A stretch of DNA of 25,895 nt, from NCBI GenBank assembly GCA_001579985.1, contig LRSR01010770.1:1-25895 (forward strand), in the 5' to 3' direction. Below the pieces are notes generated by a model that was not told where the DNA came from, ran no database searches, and saw only the letters and a list, made by a program, of their open reading frames with translations. Of the stretch, positions 9,021-19,600 are shown piece after piece (the stretch's first letter is position 1; each line of letters starts with the position of its first letter). The translations under genes were made by a program, and so were the position numbers. Source of the DNA: Hypsibius dujardini. Taxonomy: Eukaryota; Tardigrada; Eutardigrada; Parachela; Hypsibiidae.

Positions 9021-12000
9021 TTACAATTTCTGTTGAGCATTCGAAGCAGCTTTGTATTGCCGAGCAGCGGTGGAAAACCACGTCGCATGACCACCCATCT
9101 TGGGCGCTGTCCTACTCCGCAGCACATCATCCAACCGCTGGTCGAGCAAACGCGCCCGAGGAATCTTCCCGTCCGGATTTACGGTGAGAATATCCTGCAG
9201 GAAATTCGACGGCTGCGAGTCCTCGAACCCGACTGACTCCAACGGCGGTGGTGTAATCTGCGGTCCAAAAAACTGCGAATTAAACGCAGCAGCCGAGACG
9301 AACTGCGGAAGCATGGTATACACTGGAGAGGCCGGTACTTGGATACCAATAATCGGCGGTGAAACCGCCTTGTCAGGCGTTTTATGACGACACAGACAGG
9401 AACAACCGGTCTGTGAGGCCGTCGAGTTCGTCCGATGCGACTGCCTTGGTTCTCGGTTGAATTTCGCATGGGCATCTCCAAATACTTCCGGCGAACCCTC
9501 ATCCATCGTCGCAGCAGGCCTGTCCACAGTGGGCTTGGCCGAACGACCTTCTGTATCATTGTTCTGCGCATTGCCTTGCTCCAGATTAAATTTCGGACAG
9601 AGGTGAGGTTGAAGGGAATGGCCATGAAAAGGGGTGGGGCCTAGGGCACTCGCAGTAACCCCCCTGGGAGCGTATGAGAGGTTTCGAGGCAGGTAAGGCA
9701 TCTCATTCGGAGGGATAAATGGTGGACGCCACAACGGACAGGGCTGTCGCATCCGCGTTGGATGGTAAGAATTATTGAAAATTCTGGTTCCCTGCCCTGT
9801 CGTTTCGCCAGACCACGGTTTTACCTGCGGAGTGCACATCATGAAATCAAGTAAAAATCAAATTGTTATTTGGTATAGTTTTAGTTTTAGTTGAACATAA
9901 ATAAACGAATTTCAAAAACTTTCGAAGATCCTTTTTTAAGGTTTTTTAATTCTATGAAAATGTTCACGGATGTAAGACTTCTTAATCAGGTTAGGCTGTT
10001 GCTGTAAACTAAACATTTGTGTAACAATTTTTCTTATTTACGCAAATGGGCTGACTAAGGAAATTCGGTTTTGTAATTCAGTGTTGTGTTCATAATGTTT
10101 TCATAATGTTCATAATGTTCATAATGTAAGAGCCCTGATTGCCAACTCGTTTCATTTTGCATGTCCTGTAATATCTTACGCATACAGTAATTAAACTTAT
10201 TTTTCAATTTAATACATTTCAACATTAAAAGGACGTCTACTTTATACCTATCTTACTCCCTTTCTGCTTGTTGCAGTGAATTTACTACTTACGTTTCAAA
10301 GGGGCTCGAATTAGCCGAAAAACCGAGTGGCTAAAATTGGGACAACTTATCGTACCTGCCTAACTGGCTGAGGAGTGTCACTCATATTGCCGTTCCACGG
10401 GACATCCGACCTCCATGACACATACGAGGACGGTACCTCGCTTTGTTGGCTCGTGCCGGTGTTCGACCGACCACGATACCGAGACGACACATCGGACTGC
10501 ATCGACATCGGCGTCCCCGCATTCGAACGCGACTCATGATACTCCTCCCAGCCTCGGTTGTAGGATGCGGATTGATACTGCTCGTAGGTTGGAACGGCTT
10601 TCCTTTTGCCTAGATATCGCGACGAACTAGTCGAGGAACCGTAGCAGGGTTCGTTCCAACCAGGTTCCCCTGTCGGAGGTTTCCTTCGTTCGCGACGGTT
10701 CCTCATCAAGGTCTTGTTTGGTTCGGCTGAATAGTCCGTTCCGTTTTGGTATTGCATCCGTTGGATAAGGTCCTCCGATAAATACGCGTCTTTTCTGTAA
10801 TATTTGTTATTATATTTCATTTTCCATTCGTATTTCGCGTTGTTCTCTCGCAACCTCGAGGCGTACTCGTTCCAAGTCGACGGCTTTCGCGCGGTTTGCA
10901 GCGGCAGCGTTTTGCTCTTTGCCTACAACGAAAGAATTAAAAGAATTATTTACTAATTTTTAAAGTTATTTTTCCCGAAAAAAGACCAGCCAGTGATTCA
11001 TAATGTTAGCTGTAGAATAATTAGATAAAAACGGATATCGAATTTTCCAAATATGACTTGATGTTTCTGAACCCAATCGTGAACTACTTTTTTCGAAGCA
11101 AAAAAGTATATATGTTCTGAAAGCTAAATAAAAATAATGAACACTGGAAAATGTGCCACTTTAATCAACAGAATTGCTGTAGACACATTTTGACAAATTA
11201 CCGTCTCAAATATAATTTTACTAGTAATACAATGAACTAATTTTCCATGATTTTGCTTGCAATTGAAATCCGCGGAATTTTTTGTATCAAAATTGTTCTT
11301 ATGATAAAGCTCGTGTCAACCCTTCGCTCACAAGTGATCAATAAAAGTCGACAAAAATGTTTACTTTGTTCATCTAGTATTTATATTCAGTAATTTCATA
11401 TGCCAATCTTAGATCTCTGATTGCGGTTTTGGCATTCATTTTTACACTTGTTTTGCACTAGAACCTCGACCAAAAATTTTAAAACTAAAACTTCTTCCTT
11501 AATTAAAATCACATCGAACAAAGAAACCTAAGATAAAATATGCAAGCAACTCATATCTAGTCTCAGAAAATGCTTCCTCTACCTGCAGATCATCCTTTTG
11601 GTAATAAGCCGCAGTCCGGTAGATGAACGTCTCCTGTCGCCACTGCGTCTCACGAGGGGACCGTTCCGTCAGCACAGGTCTTCGCTGCAGCGCGGCGGAG
11701 TTTCCTCTGAACTTGCCCGACCCGTTTCGATCACCATTCGGCCGCGGATCGTTGGGCGAACTTTTCCCAGTTTGAGGTACAATCACCGGCGGCGACCCCA
11801 TTATAAAGCGTGGCAGCACATTCCGTGAGGCCTCATTGCGACCTGCTTCGCCAGACTGCGAAGCGCCACTCTCCTTTTCCAGCGAGCCTTCGTGGCTGGA
11901 TGACAATTTGAGGGGCCCTTTAAACTGCGGAATCGAGGGGAACAGGGTCTCCACTGGCGTCCGTTCGATCCGTCTCCTGTTAAAGATCAAGCTTCGACTC

Positions 12001-12383
12001 TGCACTGGGCTCGGCAGACCGGTCATCCCACCTTTCGTGGTGAGCGAAGCCGTCGCACCCTCCGTCACCAGTTCGATCCAGTCGGCGGACTTGGACGGAA
12101 AAACGTCGCAGTGCTTCGCTTGTGCGCGGTTCGATCCGAAGGCAAGGACCCTTTCGTCGGGGTTTCCCTCAGATATCTTTATGGTGCTTGACTTAATGGG
12201 GGACTCAATTTCAGGTCCCATATCCCGCCACGGTTGGTGGGACGCCATAATGTGGTCCGAGACTATTCGGAGGGGCTTTAAGTTGCTCGCAAGCTCGGTC
12301 TGGTATGTGCCCAAGCCATCATTAGCTTCCACTTCTTTCAGCCGATCGAAGACGTCGGAGCAGCTGTCAGTGTCGGAAGCCAT
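9021..12383 (-). CDS. Three-exon, largely disordered protein of 723 residues; family unassigned (weak MDM1-like segment)
   Basis: Exons on the minus strand are 12383-11583, 10922-10356 and 9824-9021, all phase 0, with donors GTAGAG and GTACGA and acceptors TTGTAG and CTCCGCAG, giving 267 + 189 + 267 residues. Start ATG 12381-12383 reads MASDTDSCSDVFDRLKEVEA. Most of the protein is rich in Ser, Pro, Arg, Gln and Asn and is probably disordered. No signal peptide or membrane helix is evident. Around the first exon joint is a more ordered stretch: QWRQETFIYRTAAYYQK, then STWNEYASRLRENNAKYEW and YLSEDLIQRMQYQ. That layout faintly recalls the C-terminal helical part of the microtubule-binding protein MDM1, an inference from memory and not a domain hit. 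A second ordered stretch, FLQDILTVNPDGKIPRARLL, lies near the C terminus. Introns are 660 and 531 nt. The gene model is well supported; the function is unknown. Confidence 0.72.
10089..10126. repeat. Short tandem repeat, TTCATAATG unit
   Basis: Four near-copies of a 9-10-base unit (TTCATAATG with one TT-expanded copy) lie within the second intron of the minus-strand gene. It is a simple slippage repeat. Confidence 0.8.
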
Positions 12384-13062
12384 CTCGTTTTACAGAGAAC
12401 ACCTTTTACATAATCTAACATCTAGGGCAGGGAGGTCGGTTACAAATGTCCCAGCACTGAAAAAGATATCATGACTCGACTGGAATATATATGCACGAAG
12501 AATCGGCTTAGTCTAAGGATGACCTTGAGGGACGTTGAAATGGCCTTAATCGCAAACTGTTGTCCTGGCATTTCGATGGGACATGTTCTCTCAATATGTG
12601 TTAACGGATTTGTGTTAAATAAGCGAATCATGAATAATAAATCCTCTTTTCACACTGAAAAAGACGATTTAATATTGCAGCTGAATTAAGCAGAATATAG
12701 CTTGAGGTGCGGCCTAGACAGAGAAGTCGAAACCTTTAATTGAAACGATGGGCAGCAATGAATGAATTATTGGGTGTTTTTTAAGGAACGGCTGCATTCT
12801 TAACAAACAATCTGTTTGACATGCATGTCTTCTCGAACATAATTAGTTCAAGCGCGATACGAGGGAAAAACCTGATGCTCAATCGAAGAATCGGGCATCA
12901 ACTAAGCGGGCTTGACACGGAAATGGCGTAATTGTTTGATTGCTGACATGCCTCTCACTAATCAACCACTGAAGGTCTTGTTTTTCCCTGCCTGCAGGTT
13001 TAGATGGGCCGACTGATTAACGTCCGAAAAGTTCAATACCTTTACGGACCGACAGCGACATG
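12384..13062. other. Divergent intergenic region, left part
   Basis: It lies between the minus-strand gene starting at 12383 and the plus-strand BTB-BACK gene, so it may hold promoters for both. No clear core promoter is seen. Small open frames at 12440-12689 have no domain and are rejected as genes. Confidence 0.35.
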
Positions 13063-13265
13063 CCTCCCGAAAAACAGTGTTCTTAATACAGTGACAATCG
13101 ATAAAGATTACATTTACTATCTTTAATACCGTTACCCATTGTAACAAAGCGGCTTGTAACTCTTTTTCGTCCTGAAGTAAAGGTGACCAAACGTGGTATC
13201 ATTTATGACACCAGTTCTATTGGAATTTTGTTTTTCCAGAATAAGTTTGAAAAGTCTGGAAATTG
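13063..13265 (-). repeat. Dispersed repeat family B, copy 4 (reverse orientation)
   Basis: Read on the minus strand it shows TTTCCAGACTTTTCAAACTT, ATTCTGGAAAAAC, TGGTGTCATAAATG, TTACTTCAGGA, TATTAAAGATAGTAAATGTA and the right end CTGTTTTTCGGGAGG. It retains the middle block missing from copy 2. The small open frame reading across it is not a gene. Confidence 0.85.
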
Positions 13266-13697
13266 AGAATCATGCCAAATCATGTAAATTATTTTGTTGT
13301 CAACGAGAGAGTAGTTGGAAAAGCTGATCATTGGTCAACCAAGTGTGGCTCAGTTCAGAATTGTATCTCTTTGCATCCCATTTCTGGATGTAATTATGGA
13401 TTCATTTTGGTATGGACAAAAAGACCGCCAAATTGTGAAGTACTGTGGTACTTTTCGTGAACCATAAGGATTTCACTTAAGAATTGAATTACAGTCATGT
13501 TACTGTCAGGGCGATAGTGGTGCTGGTGAGCTAGCGGATTAACAAAAAGAAGCAGTCACCAAGGAACGACCCATGAGCCATTTATACCCTGCCAGATCAA
13601 TAGCGTTGCAATATGCAGAACATGATCCCTAGTCCCTACATAACTGCATGTAACAGTCTCTCATTAATAAATTAAGGGGCAGTGTTGTTGGGCAGCA
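13266..13697. other. Region upstream of the BTB-BACK gene
   Basis: No coding exon recognised. It probably contains promoter or 5' untranslated sequence of the BTB-BACK gene. An alternative start, ATG 13698 (G at -3; MSLFDRWMSNLGVSKSTLN), opens directly after it. Confidence 0.3.
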
Positions 13698-13932
13698 ATG
13701 TCGCTCTTCGACCGGTGGATGAGCAATCTCGGAGTGAGCAAATCCACCCTCAACAACAGAGAAACACCCGTGCATCTCAGCAATCAGCAGCACCTCCCAC
13801 GCTTCCGACAACGATAAAAATAATTATGTCCCATCCCCGAAGCCTTCCGCCTCATCGCACAAATCCTTCAATAGTGTCTCTTCACGTCCGTCCATTCAGT
13901 TTCCACAGATCCAACCGAGTCAGGAGAGCCGC

Positions 13933-14736
13933 ATGGTCAGAGGTGGTCCATGTGACTATCGTCGACGTACTCTCCTTCTATCTGAAGTAAATCATCGCGG
14001 ATCAGGCGACAACAGTCACGGCGACAGTGACAGTGCTGCCTTTTTCAGACACCCTTTTGAGCGGACCCGTTTGCTTGTTGACGACAGACCACTGAATGGC
14101 GGCGACTCTCGAAAAGTGCGAAGTAACGGACGTTTTTTTCAACAAGGGCCGTTGTCTGTCGAGCAAATCCGCAATCTCTTTTGGGTCGAAGAAATTTCAC
14201 CAGCGGATCACTGTGAGTTTATTTCTGCAGTACAAGCGCATTATGATGGAAATTTTTTTGCATTATAATTCCAGTCACTAACAATGCAATACACAAAATA
14301 ATCTGGTTCCGGCAACATATTTACACACTTTCCGATGCCACATTACACATGTTTTTCCAGATGTTCAGACTGCACGATCCTTGAATTTGTTCCGCCAAAG
14401 AAAGCGTCACTGCGATGTTAGGCTAACGACAGACACTGGACGGTTGTACGCGCACAAAACTGTGTTGGTAACCTTCAGTCACGACCTTCAGAATCGGCTG
14501 GAAGCAAGCTCGTTGTGGAAGTCAGGGAAAATGAGCGTTGATCTGTGTGATCGGGGTTTCGAAGACACCGCGATGGATCTGGTGATTGAGTGGATGTACA
14601 CAGGGTCTATACGATGCACAATTCGTGATAACTTAGACCGTCTCCTCACGGTTAGTAATACAGACAGATTTACAGACATGCAGACAAATAGAAAACAGAT
14701 GGACAGAGAAACAAACAAAGAGGCAGACAGAGACAA

Positions 14737-14807
<71 letters not shown>

Positions 14808-15844
14808 GTCAAAAAGACACACAGACACACAGGCAAGGGCAGGCAGGCAGACAGACGGATTGACCGATAGACAGACGGTTTTTCTCCGTTTTCCTTACTT
14901 GCACTGGCACAGGTAGCTGAAGGATTGAGAATATCACGGCTCACGAAAATCTGTCAGAAACTCTCAAATAATTACCCGTTATCCCGAAATACTCACATGG
15001 ATGTGGCCACGGTCTTGCATGCAGTACCGCAACTACCGGCGCAAAACTCCCTGCTCGCTAGCTTTCATTCACGATCAATGAATTCGGAAATCCAGTAAGG
15101 GTTCTTGACGCTATCTGACCCATTACTCTACCTAACATTATTTGTTTACCATTCGGATTCCAGTGTACGACCCTCCTTTTCTGACATCATCTCTGCGGAA
15201 GAATTTCTAAGATGTACGAAATGCCTGTCTTGCCTTCTTTTAACATTTCTTCTTTTTCACGCGCAATATCAAAGTTCGCTATGTGTTCCAGGGCCCATTG
15301 AGAGAATTACATCATTCTTGTCGTCAGACACTCTAGCTGTTGGGGTAAATCTATCAGGATGAATGCGTGCTTGCCTCTATTGATTGCTGCTGCACCTGTC
15401 TGTGTTTGTCTGGCTGAGATCAAATAACTGCTGCTTGTCTTTTTTTCCTTCTACGTCGTATCTGTCTGTCTGTATCCATCCATCCATCCATCTATCTATT
15501 TGTCTGTAAATCTGCATATTCATCTGCGAGCATGTCTCCGCAACTGACTATTTGCGATCTATATCTGCTTGATTTAGTCTGAACTAGATGTCTACAAGGC
15601 AGCTTTACGGTGGCTAAACCAGATGAAACTCAGCCGAATGGTCCACCTCGATCGCCTTATGTCCTGCATCCGGTGGATCCACATGACACCCGAAGATATT
15701 GTCCTTGTCAAACATATTGATCCCGTCCTCTTCGCGGAGCCTGCTGTCTCCAACAAAGCAGCCCTAGGGCAGTGGCAGCGAGACTTGCTCCGACGTGGCA
15801 TCCCATTCGCATCTGCCGATCTTCCCAGCAACAGATGTGAATGA
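13933..15844 (+). CDS. BTB-BACK domain protein without Kelch repeats, at least 6 exons
   Basis: BTB-BACK proteins usually act as substrate adaptors for cullin-3 ubiquitin ligases; that role is inferred from family. Exons 13933-14212, 14361-14650, 14913-15094, 15164-15213, 15292-15344 and 15578-15844 join in phase (1,0,2,1,0) and give 373 residues from ATG 13933. The BTB fold (about 100-190) shows HCDVRLTTDTGRLYAHKTVL and LVIEWMYTGSI. The BACK domain runs from the SAEEFLRWPIERITSFLSSD region to SELDVYKAALRWLNQMK and MTPEDIVLV. Removing the 78-nt intron 15214-15291 restores the BACK consensus across the joint. The stop follows the BACK domain with no Kelch repeats downstream. The N terminus is unsettled: the same frame is open back to 13738 without an ATG, and another frame starts at ATG 13698 with gene-like sequence, so a further 5' exon or a frameshift is possible. 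The 262-nt intron at 14651-14912 carries a CAGA microsatellite. Confidence 0.85.
14741..14808. repeat. (CAGA)n microsatellite, 17 units, in a BTB-BACK intron
   Basis: An uninterrupted 68-bp ACAG/CAGA array is flanked by degenerate units from about 14660 to 14875. It lies wholly within the intron 14651-14912, so the Cys/Leu/Ser-rich and Gln/Thr/Asp-rich frames across it are artefacts of the repeat. Confidence 0.95.
15455..15510. repeat. Mixed TGTC / CCAT / CTAT tetranucleotide repeat
   Basis: TCTGTCTGTCTG is followed by four CCAT units, then CTATCTAT and TTGTCTG. It lies in the 233-nt intron 15345-15577 of the BTB-BACK gene. Confidence 0.85.
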
Positions 15845-16688
15845 GGCTTAGCTCACCTTGTCAGGAGATCAAGAGATCTGAGTCAGTAATGCTATTCTAG
15901 TTCCCTTGAGTCACTCTTATGTTCTTACGCCATCCTTTAATTTATTACTGTGTGCTTCTCTTATTGATATTGACGATAATAGTATCAGTCAATACAGTTG
16001 ATATAAAAAGCCCACTCCAAAACCAAGCTGGCAAATATTTTAATATCCTTAAATCACTGAGGATAAGTTTCGTTTCCGTGTGACTACAAATATTTTAAAG
16101 TATTCGTTCTTGTAAGCACCCGATATAATCCTACAATTAGTCCCTGCCACTTGCAATGGTTTTTAACGCTTCTGGTATAACCTAACCTCAAGACACTGTA
16201 TTTTTCAACACCAGTTGTAGTTCGTTCCATTAAACTGCTTGTGAGTTGGCGAAAACCCTGACGATGCCAAAAGAAAAACGAGTCAGTTAGTTAGCGCGTT
16301 CTGCAGTAATCTAAACAATATTCACTAAAGATTTGTTTAACTTCTTTTAATAACTAGAACTTTAAATCTAGTTTTAATTTAACCAAATTCGTTGACGACT
16401 TATCTCAGTTTTCAATTTATTTGTTCACTGACTAAACTTTTAGGTGTTTTAAGTTTTGCAGTTCACTAAAAAAACAAGACCCAAAACTTAGTTACTTAAA
16501 TGTTGTTAGTTTTAGTCTAGTTTTTATAAAAATTAGTTTTCTTTTGCCGCCTCTCAATAAACCTCCTTTTTCCCGTTCGATCTGAGTTTATCAGTCGTCA
16601 TGGAGTTCGTTCAGCAATTAAATTCATTCGATAGAGCTATTTCAGTTGCATAATGTGATGTCCTCTGTTGCGCATCTCGATTGCAAAT
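15845..16688. other. Intergenic region between BTB-BACK and androglobin genes
   Basis: AT-rich, with many TTAGTTTTAG-like runs from 16320 to 16540. A possible polyadenylation signal AATAAA lies at 16556-16561. A short upstream open frame, ATG 16600 (MEFVQQLNSFDRAISVA then stop), lies 89 bases before the chosen androglobin start and may sit in its 5' untranslated region. No other gene seen. Confidence 0.4.
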
Positions 16689-19600
16689 ATGACCTCTGAC
16701 GCATTAGGTCAAAACTACACCGGCCTCATCACCATCTGGCCGGAATGGACGGAGCAAGATCTCCTCACTGAAAAATGGGATGTCCAAGCCGCGGGGGCTG
16801 GCACAAAAAGCGCCAAAGACCCCAAAGTCAAGGGCGCCTCCTTCGAGGACCCCGAGGGGCGAACTCGACTCCCGCACAGCTTATTGCGAGTCCTCAAGGA
16901 TTGGAAACGCCCGCAGGAGTTGTTCGGGGAGAATCTCTGCATCGTTCGTAACACTATCCGTATCAATCTAAAAGAACCCAACGCTCATATTCTTCACAGT
17001 GAATTTATCAGGCATTATTTGAGTCACGTGACTTTGTTATGGTACCTTGCGCAACGCAAAAAGTTTAGTTTGAAGAACCATCCAGTCATCTCTGTGGCTC
17101 CGCCCCCACCGCCAGCCCCTGCCACGGAAATGACTTCCAAGACGTCGGTAGGGTCGCACAAAGGATCCAAGCATACTATCGGTAAGACCCGTGTCCCGAT
17201 CTAATAGAAGCATTTTTTATTCCATGCCGGATATCAGAATGTTAACTGATGTTTTACAAATATTTTTTACAAATACTCCCAGAAATGATCCGTTTGAAAG
17301 CTGTTTGAACTTGCAATTTCAAGAGGCTATTAAACTTTCATGAAATATTTTTGGGTTGTTTTAGCCTGTAATAAAATTATTTCAGGCTTCAAAATATATT
17401 TCAAATTTAATAATTGTATCCAAATTTCAAAATCTTTTAAATTGTAAAATTAATTCATTTGGCAGGTTTAACTGTGTTCCTAAAAACGATGATTACTGAG
17501 CAATTATTGCAAATCAAAACGTTTGTAAGTCAAAATATCTTTGGCTGTTTTGGCCAAATAAAATTTATTTCTCAATTTAAGACATATCTGGAAATTCAGA
17601 ATTAACCCTCTGAGTGCCGGTCAGCTTACACTGGCTAAATTCTTCCTTCAAACTCCATTTGCTCATCGAGCATTTGCACTTTTTTGATACGGTTTTTTGC
17701 TTTGATCCTCTAACAGAACCGTTAAATATAAAGTAAAAACAGCTTTTGAAAAAAACTTTCGGAAGTGGTGAGAACTCATTAAGCCAAACTTGGCTTAAAC
17801 TTAATGGCATGTATATTAACTTGCGGTGCGTGCTGAAAAAAAATTTCAGGGCTTCAAAATTAAAAACGGTCCTAGCCAACGACCACACCAATGAAATCCA
17901 GTTGAAAATGAAATGAACAAGCAATCGAGAGCGGAATGAAAGAACTGAACTCACTAGGAAGATGTTTTGATTCCCTATTGGCAAAATGTCAGCTGTTGTC
18001 AGGTTGTTGTGTGGAGGCGCAACAACGCCGCCTGGCGGTACGGCACTAACCGAGCAGGGAAACTGCCAAATGAACCCTAGTCATGTCCACCATTCAAGTT
18101 AGGTACTTTCCCTATTTAAGCCGACTTTGGCTGACCCAGCATTACCCATATACCTAAAATACCCGGCAACCAGAGGGTTAAACTGAGCTTTCAAATTATT
18201 GTCAGATAGATTTAATTTCGTTTTAATAACGATGCTTATTTGGGCTTACTTTCGAATTAATCTGTGCCTGAATTTGACATCGCATTTTAGTTAATTTCTT
18301 TTTAAATTTGTAGTTACTTTTTGTGTTTAACTTGCTAGCATTAGATAATAGATTTTACGATAATGAATTCGATAATCAAAGTCGACTCAAACACAAATGG
18401 TTTCAAGCTCGAATCAATTTATAGACTTAAATCAATCCATAGACTTAAATCAAAAGATATTTTTCCCCGTTTATGTCTAGGTAAAGATACCTCCGCCTCA
18501 AAAACGTCGCAGGGTGCGGAGTCGCCAGTCAAATGTTTGTGCTTCGAGGACCCTTTGATCGACTGGGCGCCGTGGAATTTCATTTACGGTGGACCCCCAT
18601 CAGCCCCGCGAGCGGCCAACGTCAAGGGGGAGGTGGCGTATGTGGTCAGCAATCTGCCGCAGTACAAGTATGGTAAATTACAGAGTATTTACTTATGCCT
18701 AACCGATTATTGAAGTTATGAGAAATTTATATAATAGTGTTTTTTCCTAGTCCGAATGGAAAATATGCGGTCAAATTGTTTTGGATGGGTGCGTGGCGGA
18801 AGGTTGTGGTTGATGACTATATCCCCGTGGATGAGCACAATCGACCGTTGCTTCCGGTGTGTAACGAGCCCAACGAGCTGTGGCCATTGATATTGACGAA
18901 AGCGGTGATGAAGGTTGTGTCGCTGGATTATGGCGGCAATACGGGCAGTTCGGAAATGGGGGACGCAGGATTTGTATTGCATGTCTTGACGGGTTATACG
19001 CCCCACGTAATTTATCTTAGACATCCGAAATCGACGAGAAAAGCCATTTGGAATAAGTTGCAAGCGTAAGCTTGAAGAAGATCTGTTTCAGTGTCTATGT
19101 CTGTGTCTATGTCTGTGTTTGTGTCTGTGTTTGTGCATTTATCAGTGTCTGTAACCTTATCTATGCTTGTGTCTGTGTTTATGTCTGGTTTAAGTCTATC
19201 TCTAGGTTTGTGTGACTGACTCTTTGTCGGTATCTTCGTCCTCGTACGTTGCTGTGAAAGTGTGAATCGTTGTCTGTACCTTTATCCTTGTCTGTCGTTG
19301 TATATTTATATGTCTGTCTCTAGATTTTTACATGTATCTGCTACAATAGATTCATTCCAGACTTTTACCCCTAAATAAAAAACCACCACCGGAAGACGTC
19401 CTTTCAGCCCTATCTGAAAATTGGGACATTCGGAACTGCGCCGCTTTGCGTACCTGGACCGCACAGAGCGATCCTGCTTACCTTCAAAAAGTCGACACCA
19501 TCCGGGCAAACCGACTCCAAACAGCCGCTGCTCCAGCTCCCAGTCCTGGTTTAGCCACACAATCAGTAACTTCCTCCACCCTTGGAGCTGCCAACACTCT

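Noticed and set aside
8630-9130. 166-residue frame on the minus strand
   Set aside because: It overlaps the last exon of the three-exon minus-strand gene in another frame and has no family resemblance.
10089-10126. Spaced TTCATAATG units as a possible CRISPR-like array
   Set aside because: Units are contiguous, nine to ten bases long and lie in an intron of a eukaryotic gene; it is a simple tandem repeat.
14488-14944. Cys/Leu/Ser/Val-rich repetitive frames on the minus strand
   Set aside because: They are translations of the CAGA microsatellite and of the antisense of BTB exons; the array sits inside an intron.
17577-17984. 135-residue frame on the minus strand
   Set aside because: It lies almost wholly inside the piggyBac-like MITE, has no transposase motifs and no splice context.
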